Source: an uncultured Ruegeria sp.
GTDB lineage: Bacteria > Pseudomonadota > Alphaproteobacteria > Rhodobacterales > Rhodobacteraceae
Direction: 5' to 3'
NCBI RefSeq assembly: GCF_947497005.1
Contig: NZ_CANMFF010000002.1
Location: 124,001-188,000, forward strand
DNA: 64,000 bases
This document shows, one piece after another, positions 43,318 through 52,209 of the stretch; positions within the stretch are counted from its first letter, which is position 1, and every line of letters begins with the position of its first letter. The position numbers were made by a program, and so were the translations under genes. The notes below the pieces were generated by a model. That model did no database searches. It had not been told where the DNA came from and saw only the letters and a program-made list of their open reading frames with translations.

Positions 43318-44712
43318 ATGGCTGCACAATCCTATGATCTGATCGTAATCGGAGCTGGCCCCGGCGGCTATGTCGCTGCCATTCGCGCGGCCCAGCTTGG
43401 CCTGAAAACAGTCGTGGTCGAGCGCGAGCATCTTGGGGGCATCTGCCTGAACTGGGGGTGCATTCCCACCAAGGCTTTGCTGCGGTCGTCCGAAGTGTTT
43501 CACCTTATGGAGCGTGCCAAGGATTTTGGCCTGAGCGCGGACAAAGTCGGCTATGATCTGGACGCGGTTGTCAAAAGATCGCGTGGTGTGGCGGGGCAGT
43601 TGTCTGGTGGCATTGGCCATTTGTTGAAAAAGAACAAGGTGGCTGTGGTGATGGGCGAGGCCACAATCCCCGCCAAAGGCAAGGTCAGTGTCAAGACGGA
43701 CAAGGGCACCGAAGAACTGACGGCCAAGAACATCGTCCTCGCAACCGGCGCGCGGGCCCGAGAACTGCCCGGTCTTGAGGCCGACGGCGATCTGGTCTGG
43801 ACGTACAAGCATGCGCTGCAACCGCCTCGGATGCCGAAGAAGCTGCTGGTCATCGGCTCGGGCGCAATCGGCATCGAGTTCGCCAGCTTCTACAACACGT
43901 TGGGGGCCGACACGACTGTGGTGGAGGTGATGGACCGCGTGCTGCCGGTGGAAGACGCGGAAATCAGCGGGTTGGCCAAAAAAGCCTTTACCAAACAGGG
44001 CATGACCATCATGGAAAAGGCCATGGTCAAGCAGCTGGATCGGGGCAAGGGCAAGGTGACCGCTCATATCGAAGTCAAGGGCAAGGTTGAGAAGCACGAA
44101 TTTGACACCGTGATTTCGGCCGTCGGTATTGTCGGAAATATCGAAAATCTCGGTTTGGAAGCACTCGGTGTGAAAATCGACCGCACGCATGTGGTGACAG
44201 ATGAGTATTGCCGCACCGGTGTCGATGGACTTTATGCAATTGGCGACATTGCGGGCGCGCCATGGTTGGCGCACAAGGCCAGCCACGAGGGTGTCATGGT
44301 CGCCGACTTGATCGCAGGTCAGAATGCGCATCCGGTCAAGCCCGAAAGCATCGCGGGATGCACCTATTGCCAGCCTCAGGTTGCGTCGGTCGGGTATTCT
44401 GAAGCAAAAGCCAAAGAGCTTGGCTATGACATCAAAGTCGGTCGTTTCCCCTTCATCGGCAACGGCAAGGCTATTGCTCTGGGCGAGCCGGAAGGTATGA
44501 TCAAAACCGTGTTCGACGCTAAAACAGGCGAACTCCTGGGCGCCCACATGATTGGCGCCGAAGTCACCGAACTCATTCAGGGCTACGTGGTTGGCCGTCA
44601 GTTGGAGACGACGGAAGAAGACCTGATGAACACGGTCTTCCCGCACCCAACACTTTCAGAAATGATGCACGAAAGCGTTTTGGATGCGTATGGCCGCGTG
44701 ATCCATATGTAA
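43318..44712 (+). CDS. lpdA: Dihydrolipoyl dehydrogenase (E3)
   Basis: 464 aa. It reoxidises dihydrolipoamide of 2-oxoacid dehydrogenase complexes, with NAD+ as acceptor. FAD-binding DLIVIGAGPGGYVAAIRAAQLG, redox disulfide GGICLNWGCIPTKALL, NAD-binding LLVIGSGAIGIEFASFYNTLG, and the catalytic His-Glu in NTVFPHPTLSEMMHESVLDAYG. AGAGGAA is the RBS. It probably supplies PDH: it shares an operator-like palindrome with pdhA. Confidence 0.97.
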   Translation: MAAQSYDLIVIGAGPGGYVAAIRAAQLGLKTVVVEREHLGGICLNWGCIPTKALLRSSEVFHLMERAKDFGLSADKVGYDLDAVVKRSRGVAGQLSGGIGHLLKKNKVAVVMGEATIPAKGKVSVKTDKGTEELTAKNIVLATGARARELPGLEADGDLVWTYKHALQPPRMPKKLLVIGSGAIGIEFASFYNTLGADTTVVEVMDRVLPVEDAEISGLAKKAFTKQGMTIMEKAMVKQLDRGKGKVTAHIEVKGKVEKHEFDTVISAVGIVGNIENLGLEALGVKIDRTHVVTDEYCRTGVDGLYAIGDIAGAPWLAHKASHEGVMVADLIAGQNAHPVKPESIAGCTYCQPQVASVGYSEAKAKELGYDIKVGRFPFIGNGKAIALGEPEGMIKTVFDAKTGELLGAHMIGAEVTELIQGYVVGRQLETTEEDLMNTVFPHPTLSEMMHESVLDAYGRVIHM

Positions 44713-44739
44713 GACGATGCGCGTTCACGCGAGACAGGG

Positions 44740-44850
44740 GGCTCTGCCCCCGCCGCGCTGCGCGCGACTCCCCCGAGGTATTTTAGGCCAGATGAAGCAA
44801 GGATCCTTTATTCATCTGGCTGCAAATACCTCGGAGCGCGAGGCAGAGCC
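44740..44850. repeat. 111-bp compound inverted repeat (REP-like element)
   Basis: Three nested perfect arms: GGCTCTGCC (44740-44748) with GGCAGAGCC (44842-44850); CCGAGGTATTT (44773-44783) with AAATACCTCGG (44824-44834); GCCAGATGAA (44787-44796) with TTCATCTGGC (44811-44820). The loop is about 14 bases. It fills the gap between convergent lpdA and the M20 peptidase. From memory, similar GC-rich elements with a CCAGATGAA core are scattered in roseobacter genomes; only one copy is in this window. It may also end both transcripts. Confidence 0.75.
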
Positions 44851-44864
44851 TTGCTGAAAACCCC

Positions 44865-46250
44865 TTACTTATTCAGTGCATCCAAAATACGCGCCCACGA
44901 GCGGATGCCCTTGTGGAAGCTTTTGACGTCATATTTCTCATTCGGTGAATGGATGGCGTCATCTTCATTGGCATAGCCGACCAGCATCGAGTCTAGCCCC
45001 AGAACAGTGGCAAAATATCCGACAACCGGGATCGAACCACCCATGCCGGTGAAAACAGCTTCGCGATCCCACTCATCAGATAACGCACCGCGAGCGGCTT
45101 CGAACTCCGGACGGTTGATGTTCATGACCGATGCGGGCGAGCCTTCCAGATCGTTGTCCCAGACAACTTTCGCATCCGGTGACAAGCGATCTTCGACATG
45201 CTTGCGAATCTTTGTTCGCAATGCGTCCGGGTCCATATCGCCAACGAGGCGGCACGTGATTTTACAGTGTGCTTCCGAAGGGATTACGGTTTTCGAACCA
45301 GCGCCGTTGTACCCGCCCCACAGACCGTTCACCTCTAGTGTCGGGCGCGCCCATTGTTGCTCGAGCGTTGAATAGGCTTTTTCGCCATGCGGTTGGGTGT
45401 AGCCGACCGAGTTCAGGTAATCCGCTTCGTCGAAACCACAGTTTTGCCACTGACGCAGTTGGTCTTCGGGCACCTTGTGAACGCCTTCATAGAATCCCTC
45501 GACTGCGACGCGTCCGGTTTCGTCGTCATAGAATGAGGCAACGATTGTCGACAATTCGCGCAAGGGGTTCAGGCCGGGGCCGCCATAGTGACCGGAATGC
45601 AGGTCGATGCGGGGTCCGATGATGGTGAACTCGTCCTTCAACATACCGCGCAGTTGTGCGGCAATCGACGGAACACCACGCGACACCATGGATGTATCGC
45701 AGACCAGCGCTAGATCGGCTTTGAGTTCCGCTGCATTTTCTTCGAGGAAAGGAACCAAGGAGGGTGAGCCGGATTCTTCTTCGCCTTCGAAGAAGAAGGT
45801 GATGCGACAGGGCAGGGTTCCGTGCACCGCTTTCCAGGCGCGGCAGGCTTCGACAAAGGTCATCAACTGGCCTTTGTCATCCGATGCACCGCGCCCGCGG
45901 ATAACCGGGCCATGCTCGGTGTCTTCGATGGCGGGATCAAATGGCTCGCGCGTCCACAGGTTCAATGGGTCGACAGGCTGCACGTCATAATGACCATAAA
46001 ACAGGATATGCGGGGCTTCGGTGTCCTCACCTACATGGCCTACGACCATCGGGTGGCCCGGAGTTTCCCTCTTCTCCGCTGAAATCCCAATGCTGTTCAG
46101 GTCGGCAACCAGCCAGTCAGCGGCCCGGCTGACGTCGGCCTTGTAGGCAGGATCGGTTGAGATCGAGGGAATGCGCAGCAGCTCCATCAGGCGGTCGATC
46201 GAAGTTTGCAGATCTTCGTCAATCCGGTTCAGCACGGTGTCTAGCGACAT
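44865..46250 (-). CDS. M20-family metallopeptidase (dipeptidase)
   Basis: 461 aa, with an M20 catalytic domain interrupted by a dimerisation domain. Metal-binding residues are visible in HILFYGHYDVQPVDP (His-x-Asp), GRGASDDKGQL (Asp), and FFFEGEEESGSPSL (catalytic and ligand Glu). The C-terminal His is in NEDDAIHSPNEKYDV. Such enzymes hydrolyse dipeptides or related amides. An AGGAGAT RBS precedes the ATG. It converges with lpdA across the repeat element and is divergent from hemA. Confidence 0.92.
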   Translation of the reverse strand: MSLDTVLNRIDEDLQTSIDRLMELLRIPSISTDPAYKADVSRAADWLVADLNSIGISAEKRETPGHPMVVGHVGEDTEAPHILFYGHYDVQPVDPLNLWTREPFDPAIEDTEHGPVIRGRGASDDKGQLMTFVEACRAWKAVHGTLPCRITFFFEGEEESGSPSLVPFLEENAAELKADLALVCDTSMVSRGVPSIAAQLRGMLKDEFTIIGPRIDLHSGHYGGPGLNPLRELSTIVASFYDDETGRVAVEGFYEGVHKVPEDQLRQWQNCGFDEADYLNSVGYTQPHGEKAYSTLEQQWARPTLEVNGLWGGYNGAGSKTVIPSEAHCKITCRLVGDMDPDALRTKIRKHVEDRLSPDAKVVWDNDLEGSPASVMNINRPEFEAARGALSDEWDREAVFTGMGGSIPVVGYFATVLGLDSMLVGYANEDDAIHSPNEKYDVKSFHKGIRSWARILDALNK

Positions 46251-46576
46251 GGGGATCTCCTGCTTGTCTGTGTTTGGGCGAACCCTAGCAGCGTTGTCAG
46301 CGCCGTCCAGAGTGGTTGACCTGATTTATTCTCGCAGGGCAAAAAGCGGCAAATTACGCTGCGAGTCCTGCGTCGTTTCCACGCGTCCGATGGCCGGAAC
46401 TATACTTGCCGAAGCAGATGCAAACTTATATTTGATGCAAATCAAAGTTGGGTTCACCTGTTCGGCTGTAACCAGCTGAATAAAGGAACACAAAGCTGCT
46501 GAAACAGGTTAAACTGTGGGATGTGGCAGACTAATTGCCCGGAAGGAAACCGATACGGGCATTCAAGGAGGGTCCG
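46251..46576. other. M20 peptidase-hemA divergent promoter region
   Basis: About 325 bases without a gene. It holds the peptidase upstream region, a perfect FNR box at 46432-46445, and the hemA leader with an AAGGAGGG ribosome binding site (46565-46572). No RNA gene was seen. Confidence 0.6.
46432..46445. promoter_or_regulatory. FNR/FnrL box upstream of hemA
   Basis: TTGAT-N4-ATCAA matches the FNR consensus at all ten fixed positions. It is 132 bases upstream of the hemA start codon. FnrL control of hemA is known in Rhodobacter sphaeroides; here it is inferred from the site. Confidence 0.75.
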
Positions 46577-47800
46577 TTGGACTATACTGCTCAGCTCGAT
46601 TCAGCGATTGCCAGGCTGCATGATGAAGGACGTTACCGGACCTTTATCGATATCGAACGCCGCAACGGACATTTCCCTCACGCTGTGCGCACGCGCCCTG
46701 ATGGGTCGCAGCAAAACATCACCGTGTGGTGCGGCAATGACTATCTGGGCATGGGTCAACACCCCGTCGTTCTGAAAGCTATGCACGAGGCGGTTGATGC
46801 AGCCGGTGCCGGATCTGGCGGCACGCGCAACATTTCTGGAACCACGGTTTATCATAAACGGCTTGAGGCCGAGCTGTCGGATCTGCACGGCAAGGAAGCC
46901 GCGCTGTTGTTTACCAGTGCCTATATTGCCAATGACGCCACACTCAGCACGCTGCCCAAGCTGTTTCCGGGCCTGATTATCTACTCTGATGCACTGAACC
47001 ACGCTTCGATGATCGAAGGTGTCCGCCGTAACGGGGGTGCCAAGCGCGTCTTCCGTCACAACGACGTGGCGCATCTGCGCGAATTGCTTGAGGCGGACGA
47101 TCCTGCGGCGCCCAAGCTGATCGCTTTCGAGTCGGTTTATTCGATGGATGGCGACTTTGGACCGATCGAAGAGATTTGCGATCTGGCCGATGAATTTGGT
47201 GCGCTGACGTATATCGACGAAGTGCACGCCGTGGGCATGTATGGCCCCCGTGGTGGCGGTGTGACTGAACGGGATCGTCTGGCACATAGGATCGACATTA
47301 TCAATGGTACGTTGGCCAAAGCATACGGCGTGATGGGCGGCTATATCGCGGCGAGTGCCAAAATGTGTGATGCCGTACGCTCTTACGCGCCGGGCTTTAT
47401 CTTCACCACGTCTCTGCCACCTGCTGTTGCTGCAGGCGCCGCTGCGTCGGTTGCTTATCTTAAAACCGCATCTGATCTGCGCGAACAGCATCAGACGCAG
47501 GCGAAGATTCTCAAGTTGCGGCTGAAAGGGATGGGCCTTCCTCTTATCGACCACGGAAGCCATATTGTGCCTGTGATCGTAGGGAACCCCGTGCACACCA
47601 AAAAGCTCAGCGACATGCTGTTGGAAGATTACGGTATTTATGTGCAGCCGATCAATTTCCCGACCGTTCCGCGCGGTACCGAGCGTTTGCGGTTCACCCC
47701 GTCTCCAGTGCATGGGCCCGACGAAATGAACCGTCTGGTACAGGCGATGGACGAACTTTGGTCACATTGTGCGCTAAATCGCGCCGAACTTGCCGGATAA
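46577..47800 (+). CDS. hemA: 5-aminolevulinate synthase
   Basis: 407 aa. It condenses glycine and succinyl-CoA to 5-aminolevulinate, the first step of haem synthesis in alphaproteobacteria. The start is TTG at 46577: it has AAGGAGGG five bases upstream, gives the classic (M)[28 protein letters not shown], and places the PLP lysine of [15 protein letters not shown] at Lys248 as in Rhodobacter Hem[17 protein letters not shown] holds the PLP-binding Asp and His. An upstream FNR box suggests induction under low oxygen. Confidence 0.97.
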   Translation: MDYTAQLDSAIARLHDEGRYRTFIDIERRNGHFPHAVRTRPDGSQQNITVWCGNDYLGMGQHPVVLKAMHEAVDAAGAGSGGTRNISGTTVYHKRLEAELSDLHGKEAALLFTSAYIANDATLSTLPKLFPGLIIYSDALNHASMIEGVRRNGGAKRVFRHNDVAHLRELLEADDPAAPKLIAFESVYSMDGDFGPIEEICDLADEFGALTYIDEVHAVGMYGPRGGGVTERDRLAHRIDIINGTLAKAYGVMGGYIAASAKMCDAVRSYAPGFIFTTSLPPAVAAGAAASVAYLKTASDLREQHQTQAKILKLRLKGMGLPLIDHGSHIVPVIVGNPVHTKKLSDMLLEDYGIYVQPINFPTVPRGTERLRFTPSPVHGPDEMNRLVQAMDELWSHCALNRAELAG

Positions 47801-47863
47801 CCTCACGCCAAAGTGTGCAACGAGTTTGCCGCGTGTTAAGCTTACGCTAACAAAACAAGTGAA

Positions 47864-47886
47864 CGAATCATTCTAGAGATGATTCG
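47864..47886. promoter_or_regulatory. Inverted repeat in the rodZ leader
   Basis: CGAATCAT-N7-ATGATTCG is a perfect 8-bp dyad 45 bases upstream of the rodZ start. It could be an operator or an mRNA hairpin; no regulator is suggested. Confidence 0.35.
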
Positions 47887-47930
47887 ACGCTTACGCGAAA
47901 TACGCGACGGGCAGAAATGGGGCAGCAGGG

Positions 47931-49136
47931 ATGATTGGGCGCAGATCACAGCGCAATGCCGAAGAGGACGTGGATGTCAGACCAAAAGGGTTTGACGATT
48001 ACGAAATTCGTCTTGGTGACAAGATGCGCGGTGAACGTGCGACGATGGGCAAATCCCTTCTGGACGTTCAGCGCGAGCTGCGGATCAAAGCCAACTACAT
48101 AGCTGCAATTGAAAACGCTGATCCCGATGCGTTTGACACACCCGGCTTTATCGCCGGGTATGTGCGTTCTTACGCGCGCTATCTGGGGATGAACCCGGAT
48201 GAAACTTTTGCGACATTCTGCGAGGAAAGCGGATTTGAAGTTGCGCATGGCATGTCTGCCGAGGCGTCAGTTGTGCGCAAACCATCTGGCGGGCTTCCAG
48301 CGCGTGGTCCAATGGGGCGGGATCCCTTCATCTCCCCCAACACACCGTACATTCCGGGCAAGGAATCCCTGGTCAGTCAGATTGAACCCCGTGCTATCGG
48401 CTCGTCGCTCGTCTTGCTGGCGGTGATTGGTGGCATCGGCTATGGCGGCTGGGCTGTTCTGAACAAAATTCAGCAAGTACAGGTCAGTCCGGTTGAGCAA
48501 GCGCCGGTGGTTCTGTCGGATTTGGATCCGCTGGATGCGGCGCGTAGCAATGCGTCAGATGACGTTGCGGAAACAGCAAGTGCCGAAGCGCTGGACCGTC
48601 TCTATCGTCCGCAGGCACTGGATGTTCCGGTTCTGGTTGCGCGGGACGCTCCGATTTCCACGCTCGACCCGCGCGACGTGGGGACCTTCCGCCCGCCGGA
48701 ATTGCCGAAGTTTGATGTGGCCGAATTCCACACAGTCGAAAGACCGGCCTTGCCACAAGTGGTTGAACAGATCGATACCACGCTCAAGATTGTGGCCGTT
48801 GACCCCGCATGGATGCGCGTGACGGCTGCGGATGGCAGCGTCATTTTTGAAGGCACGCTGGGTACGGTCGAACAGGGCAGCGTTTTCGAAGTCCCCCTGA
48901 CCGAAGAACCGCCGTCACTGCGTGCAGGCGCATCCGGGTCTGTTTATTTCTCGATGAATGGTGAACATTTCGGCCCTGCGGGTGCTCCGGGTACCGTCGC
49001 CAAAGGTGTAGTTCTGTCGAAAGATGCGGTTTCCGAGGCTTATGCCGTTGCCGATCTCGAGGCTGAGCAGAACAGCGCGCTCAAGCAGCTGGTGGCTGAA
49101 CTGCAAACCGAGGCGACAGAAGCGCCCGCCGAGTGA
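47931..49136 (+). CDS. rodZ: RodZ-like cell-shape protein (HTH plus DUF4115)
   Basis: 401 aa. The N-terminal cytoplasmic HTH domain (about 27-100: RLGDKMRGERATMGKSLLDVQRELRIKANYIAAIENADPDAFDTPGFIAGYVRSYARYLG) binds MreB in known RodZ. One TM helix follows (GSSLVLLAVIGGIGYGGWAVL, about 157-177), then a long periplasmic stretch and a DUF4115 domain (TTLKIVAVDPAWMRVTAADGSVIFEGTLGTVEQGSVFEVPL). It sits directly upstream of ispG, as in many proteobacteria. Confidence 0.92.
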   Translation: MIGRRSQRNAEEDVDVRPKGFDDYEIRLGDKMRGERATMGKSLLDVQRELRIKANYIAAIENADPDAFDTPGFIAGYVRSYARYLGMNPDETFATFCEESGFEVAHGMSAEASVVRKPSGGLPARGPMGRDPFISPNTPYIPGKESLVSQIEPRAIGSSLVLLAVIGGIGYGGWAVLNKIQQVQVSPVEQAPVVLSDLDPLDAARSNASDDVAETASAEALDRLYRPQALDVPVLVARDAPISTLDPRDVGTFRPPELPKFDVAEFHTVERPALPQVVEQIDTTLKIVAVDPAWMRVTAADGSVIFEGTLGTVEQGSVFEVPLTEEPPSLRAGASGSVYFSMNGEHFGPAGAPGTVAKGVVLSKDAVSEAYAVADLEAEQNSALKQLVAELQTEATEAPAE

Positions 49137-49207
49137 TCTAGCCATTGCGGTAACCCGGTTGCCGAGCTAACTACTGTCGCAACTCAGGCAGACGCGGATC
49201 CGTCCTT

Positions 49208-50329
49208 ATGTCCCTCAATCACGTGCGCCCCTGGCGTGACATCTACCGTCGTAAATCCCGTCAAATCATGGTTGGCAATGTCCCTGTTGGGGGTGATGCG
49301 CCCATTGCGGTGCAGACCATGACTAACACGCTGACCACCGATGTGGCAGGCACCGTGGCGCAGGTTCAGGCAGCGGCTGAGGCTGGTGCAGATATCGTGC
49401 GTATCTCGGTTCCCGATGAGGCCTCGTCTAAAGCGCTGAAAGAGATCGTACGCGAAAGCCCGGTGCCCATCGTGGCGGATATTCATTTTCATTACCGCCG
49501 GGGCATCGAAGCCGCCGAAGCCGGGGCTGCCTGTCTGCGCATCAATCCCGGCAATATCGGCGACGAGGCCCGCGTAAAAGAAGTCATCCAGGCCGCGCGC
49601 GATCACAACTGTTCGATCCGTATCGGGGTCAACGCGGGGTCACTGGAAAAGCATCTGCTTGAGAAATACGGCGAGCCGTGCCCCGAGGCGATGGTCGAAA
49701 GCGGGCTGGAACATATCCGCATCCTGCAGGACAACGACTTTCACGAGTTCAAGATCAGCGTGAAAGCCAGCGATGTCTTCCTGTCCGCCGCTGCCTATCA
49801 GGGCATTGCCGAGGCGACGGACGCGCCGATCCATCTGGGCATCACCGAAGCCGGAGGGCTTGTCTCCGGCACCATCAAATCCGCCATCGGTCTGGGCAAC
49901 CTGTTGTGGATGGGGATCGGTGACACGATCCGCGTCAGCCTGTCCGCAGATCCAGTGGAAGAGGTGAAGGTCGGGTTCGAAATCCTCAAGTCGCTGGGGC
50001 TTCGTCATCGCGGCGTGAACATAATCTCATGCCCGTCCTGCGCGCGGCAAGGCTTCGACGTCATAAAAACCGTCGAAGCGCTTGAGCTTCGGCTGGAACA
50101 CATCAAGACACCCATGTCTTTGTCGATCATCGGTTGCGTGGTTAACGGTCCGGGTGAGGCGCTGATGACCGATGTCGGCTTTACAGGCGGTGGGGCAGGG
50201 TCCGGAATGGTCTATCTGGCGGGCAAAGCCAGCCACAAGATGTCGAACGATCAGATGATCGACCACATCGTCGAGCAGGTCGAGAAGAAAGCAGCGGAGC
50301 TGGACGCTGCGGCCGAGGCGGCAGAATAG
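49208..50329 (+). CDS. ispG: 4-hydroxy-3-methylbut-2-enyl-diphosphate synthase
   Basis: 373 aa. A 4Fe-4S enzyme of the MEP isoprenoid pathway that converts MEcPP to HMBPP. The cluster cysteines are in [15 protein letters not shown] and [11 protein letters not shown], with the N-terminal TIM barrel showing [44 protein letters not shown] and [13 protein letters not shown] LGITEAGGL. It lies 71 bases after rodZ and is probably co-transcribed. Confidence 0.97.
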   Translation: MSLNHVRPWRDIYRRKSRQIMVGNVPVGGDAPIAVQTMTNTLTTDVAGTVAQVQAAAEAGADIVRISVPDEASSKALKEIVRESPVPIVADIHFHYRRGIEAAEAGAACLRINPGNIGDEARVKEVIQAARDHNCSIRIGVNAGSLEKHLLEKYGEPCPEAMVESGLEHIRILQDNDFHEFKISVKASDVFLSAAAYQGIAEATDAPIHLGITEAGGLVSGTIKSAIGLGNLLWMGIGDTIRVSLSADPVEEVKVGFEILKSLGLRHRGVNIISCPSCARQGFDVIKTVEALELRLEHIKTPMSLSIIGCVVNGPGEALMTDVGFTGGGAGSGMVYLAGKASHKMSNDQMIDHIVEQVEKKAAELDAAAEAAE

Positions 50330-50347
50330 GCTTTCAATTCAGCAAAG

Positions 50348-51418
50348 CTATGAAGCGGGCATTTGTTGCGTGGCGCAATGGATGCCGCCGCCAAGTTCGC
50401 CCAGCACATCAACGTTCAGCGTAACTACTTCACGCCCTGGATAATGCCGTCCGAGCGCTTCTAACGCTATTTTGTCCGTTTCCGTGTCTCCGAACTGCGC
50501 CGCAATCACGCCGCCGTTGCAGACATAGTAATTGGCATAGGACGCAACGAATTCCGGGTCATTCACGCGTCGGTCATGCGGCTCGGGTATCACTTCCACC
50601 TCCACTCCCGCTGCAAGCAGACGATCATGGGTGTCCAAAGCGGCCATGTGGAAAGGATCAATATTGTCCGGTTCATCCGGTAAATTGATGATACCGCGGC
50701 GGGGGCCGGTAAAGCGGGCCAGACTGTCTATGTGGTAGTCGGTGATATCTTCATCCCAGACACCATCGGACCAGATCATGTGCTCGGCCCCATAGGCAGC
50801 CAACAACCGTGTTTCAATCTCATCACGTGTGAGGCCAGGGTTGCGGTTGTCATTCACCCACGAGCTTTCATGCGCCATAAGCACCCCATGCCCATCTTGT
50901 TCGACCCCACCGGCTTCGCCTACTAACCCGGTTGGCAAGATGGGAAGACTCAATTTTTCGGCTACAGCGCCGGCAATCTTTGCGTCCTGCGCGTGAACCT
51001 GTTTTTGCCCCCATCCATTGAATTGGATTTGATTGATCCCAAGCTCGCCGTGGTTGTCGATCGCAAACACCGGGCCTGCGTCCCGGCACCACAAATCTTC
51101 GGTCGGAACATCCCAAACCTCGACCGATGCAGAAAGCTGTTTGCTGATTTCTAAGTGATACTCTGAACCAGCCAGCAGTATAACGGGTTCGAATGCGGAA
51201 ATCGTGTTTGCGATTTTAGCAATGGTTGTCTGCACCATCTTCAGAAATACGGGATCTGGATACACGGTGCGACTGACCGGCCATTGCATAAAGGTACGAT
51301 CATGTCGGGCTTCTTCCGCCGGGACGTAGAAGCCTGTGGGGCGTTGGGCAATGGACTGGCCAGAGAAACCCATGATGCCTAACGCTCCTCCGGCCATAAG
51401 AAAACTTCGCCGTTTCAT
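50348..51418 (-). CDS. Agmatine deiminase family protein with Tat signal
   Basis: 356 aa. The N-terminus MKRRSFLMAGGALGIMGFSG is a twin-arginine signal, so the enzyme is probably exported folded to the periplasm. The guanidino-modifying fold shows MQWPVSRTVY, EDLWCRDAGPVF, GEAGGVEQDGHGVLM, DGVWDEDITDYHIDSLARF and the catalytic Cys in GELGGGIHCATQQMP. Family members convert agmatine to N-carbamoylputrescine; related peptidylarginine deiminases use protein Arg. Substrate here is not proven. Confidence 0.9.
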   Translation of the reverse strand: MKRRSFLMAGGALGIMGFSGQSIAQRPTGFYVPAEEARHDRTFMQWPVSRTVYPDPVFLKMVQTTIAKIANTISAFEPVILLAGSEYHLEISKQLSASVEVWDVPTEDLWCRDAGPVFAIDNHGELGINQIQFNGWGQKQVHAQDAKIAGAVAEKLSLPILPTGLVGEAGGVEQDGHGVLMAHESSWVNDNRNPGLTRDEIETRLLAAYGAEHMIWSDGVWDEDITDYHIDSLARFTGPRRGIINLPDEPDNIDPFHMAALDTHDRLLAAGVEVEVIPEPHDRRVNDPEFVASYANYYVCNGGVIAAQFGDTETDKIALEALGRHYPGREVVTLNVDVLGELGGGIHCATQQMPAS

Positions 51419-51450
51419 AGCGAAACGTCGATCACTTCGATTAACCCGGC

Positions 51451-52209
51451 TTAGCCCTGTTCCGCACGAACACCATCCGCAATCTGCTGCATCTGCTCCG
51501 CAGGCAGGAACCCCCGCAGCATCTCTGTTCCCAACACAAACGATGGCGTACCCGAAATCTGCATCCGCTGCGCCAGCGCGCGGGTGCGGGTGATTTCGTC
51601 TGTGACGCGGTCGCTATCCATCGCCGCGACAATTGCGTCGGTGTCCATCCCCAGTCCGTCCGAGATGCGCCGCAGAGAAATCTCGGTTGGCTCGCCGGTG
51701 AATTCCAGCAGGGCATCATGGACCTGCTTGTAGGCGTCGTCACCGGCCACATGCTTGGTGGCCAATGCAAAGCGCGAGGACAGAACCGAAGCATCACCCA
51801 GAATAGGAAGTTCCTTGATCACAAGGCGGATATTACCGTCTTCTGCCAGCAGGCTGGCTACTTCGGGCACAGCGCGGCGGCAATAGCCACAGCGGTAGTC
51901 CATGAACTCGACCAGTGTAATGTCTCCATCCGGGTTGCCACCGACCCAGCTAAAGCCATCATTGAACAACTCATCCGCATTGGCGGCGACCAGCTCTTTG
52001 TCCGCGGCCGCTTCGGCGACCGCATTGCGCTGTTCCAGAATGTTGATCGCTTCGACGATCACTTCGGGGTTTTCCAGCAGGTATTCACGCACCTGAGTGC
52101 CAAATTCCGCTTTCTCGGCATCGCTCATCGCGTTCAGGTCCAGCGCCTGCGCTGAGGTCGCCGCCATGGAAAGCCCCAGAAGGGCGGGTGCAGCATGTCT
52201 GAGGATCAT
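51451..52209 (-). CDS. DsbA/DsbG-like periplasmic thiol-disulfide protein
   Basis: 252 aa. From the ATG at 52209 (AAGGAAA upstream) it starts with a signal peptide (MILRHAAPALLGLSMAATSAQA). A helical N-terminal domain (MSDAEKAEFGTQVREYLLENPEVIVEAINILEQRNA) is followed by a thioredoxin domain with the CGYC active site in MDYRCGYCRRAVPEVASLL and the cis-Pro in QISGTPSFVLG. This fits the Com1/ScsC-type DsbA group. The ATG overlaps the stop of the upstream M48 gene. Confidence 0.92.
   Translation of the reverse strand: MILRHAAPALLGLSMAATSAQALDLNAMSDAEKAEFGTQVREYLLENPEVIVEAINILEQRNAVAEAAADKELVAANADELFNDGFSWVGGNPDGDITLVEFMDYRCGYCRRAVPEVASLLAEDGNIRLVIKELPILGDASVLSSRFALATKHVAGDDAYKQVHDALLEFTGEPTEISLRRISDGLGMDTDAIVAAMDSDRVTDEITRTRALAQRMQISGTPSFVLGTEMLRGFLPAEQMQQIADGVRAEQG

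Noticed and set aside
43270..44646. Open frame of 458 codons opposite lpdA
   Set aside because: Mirror of lpdA codons; no domain, no RBS, and its end overlaps the lpdA operator.
46601..47713. Open frame of 370 codons opposite hemA
   Set aside because: Antisense shadow of hemA; low-complexity His/Arg-rich translation.
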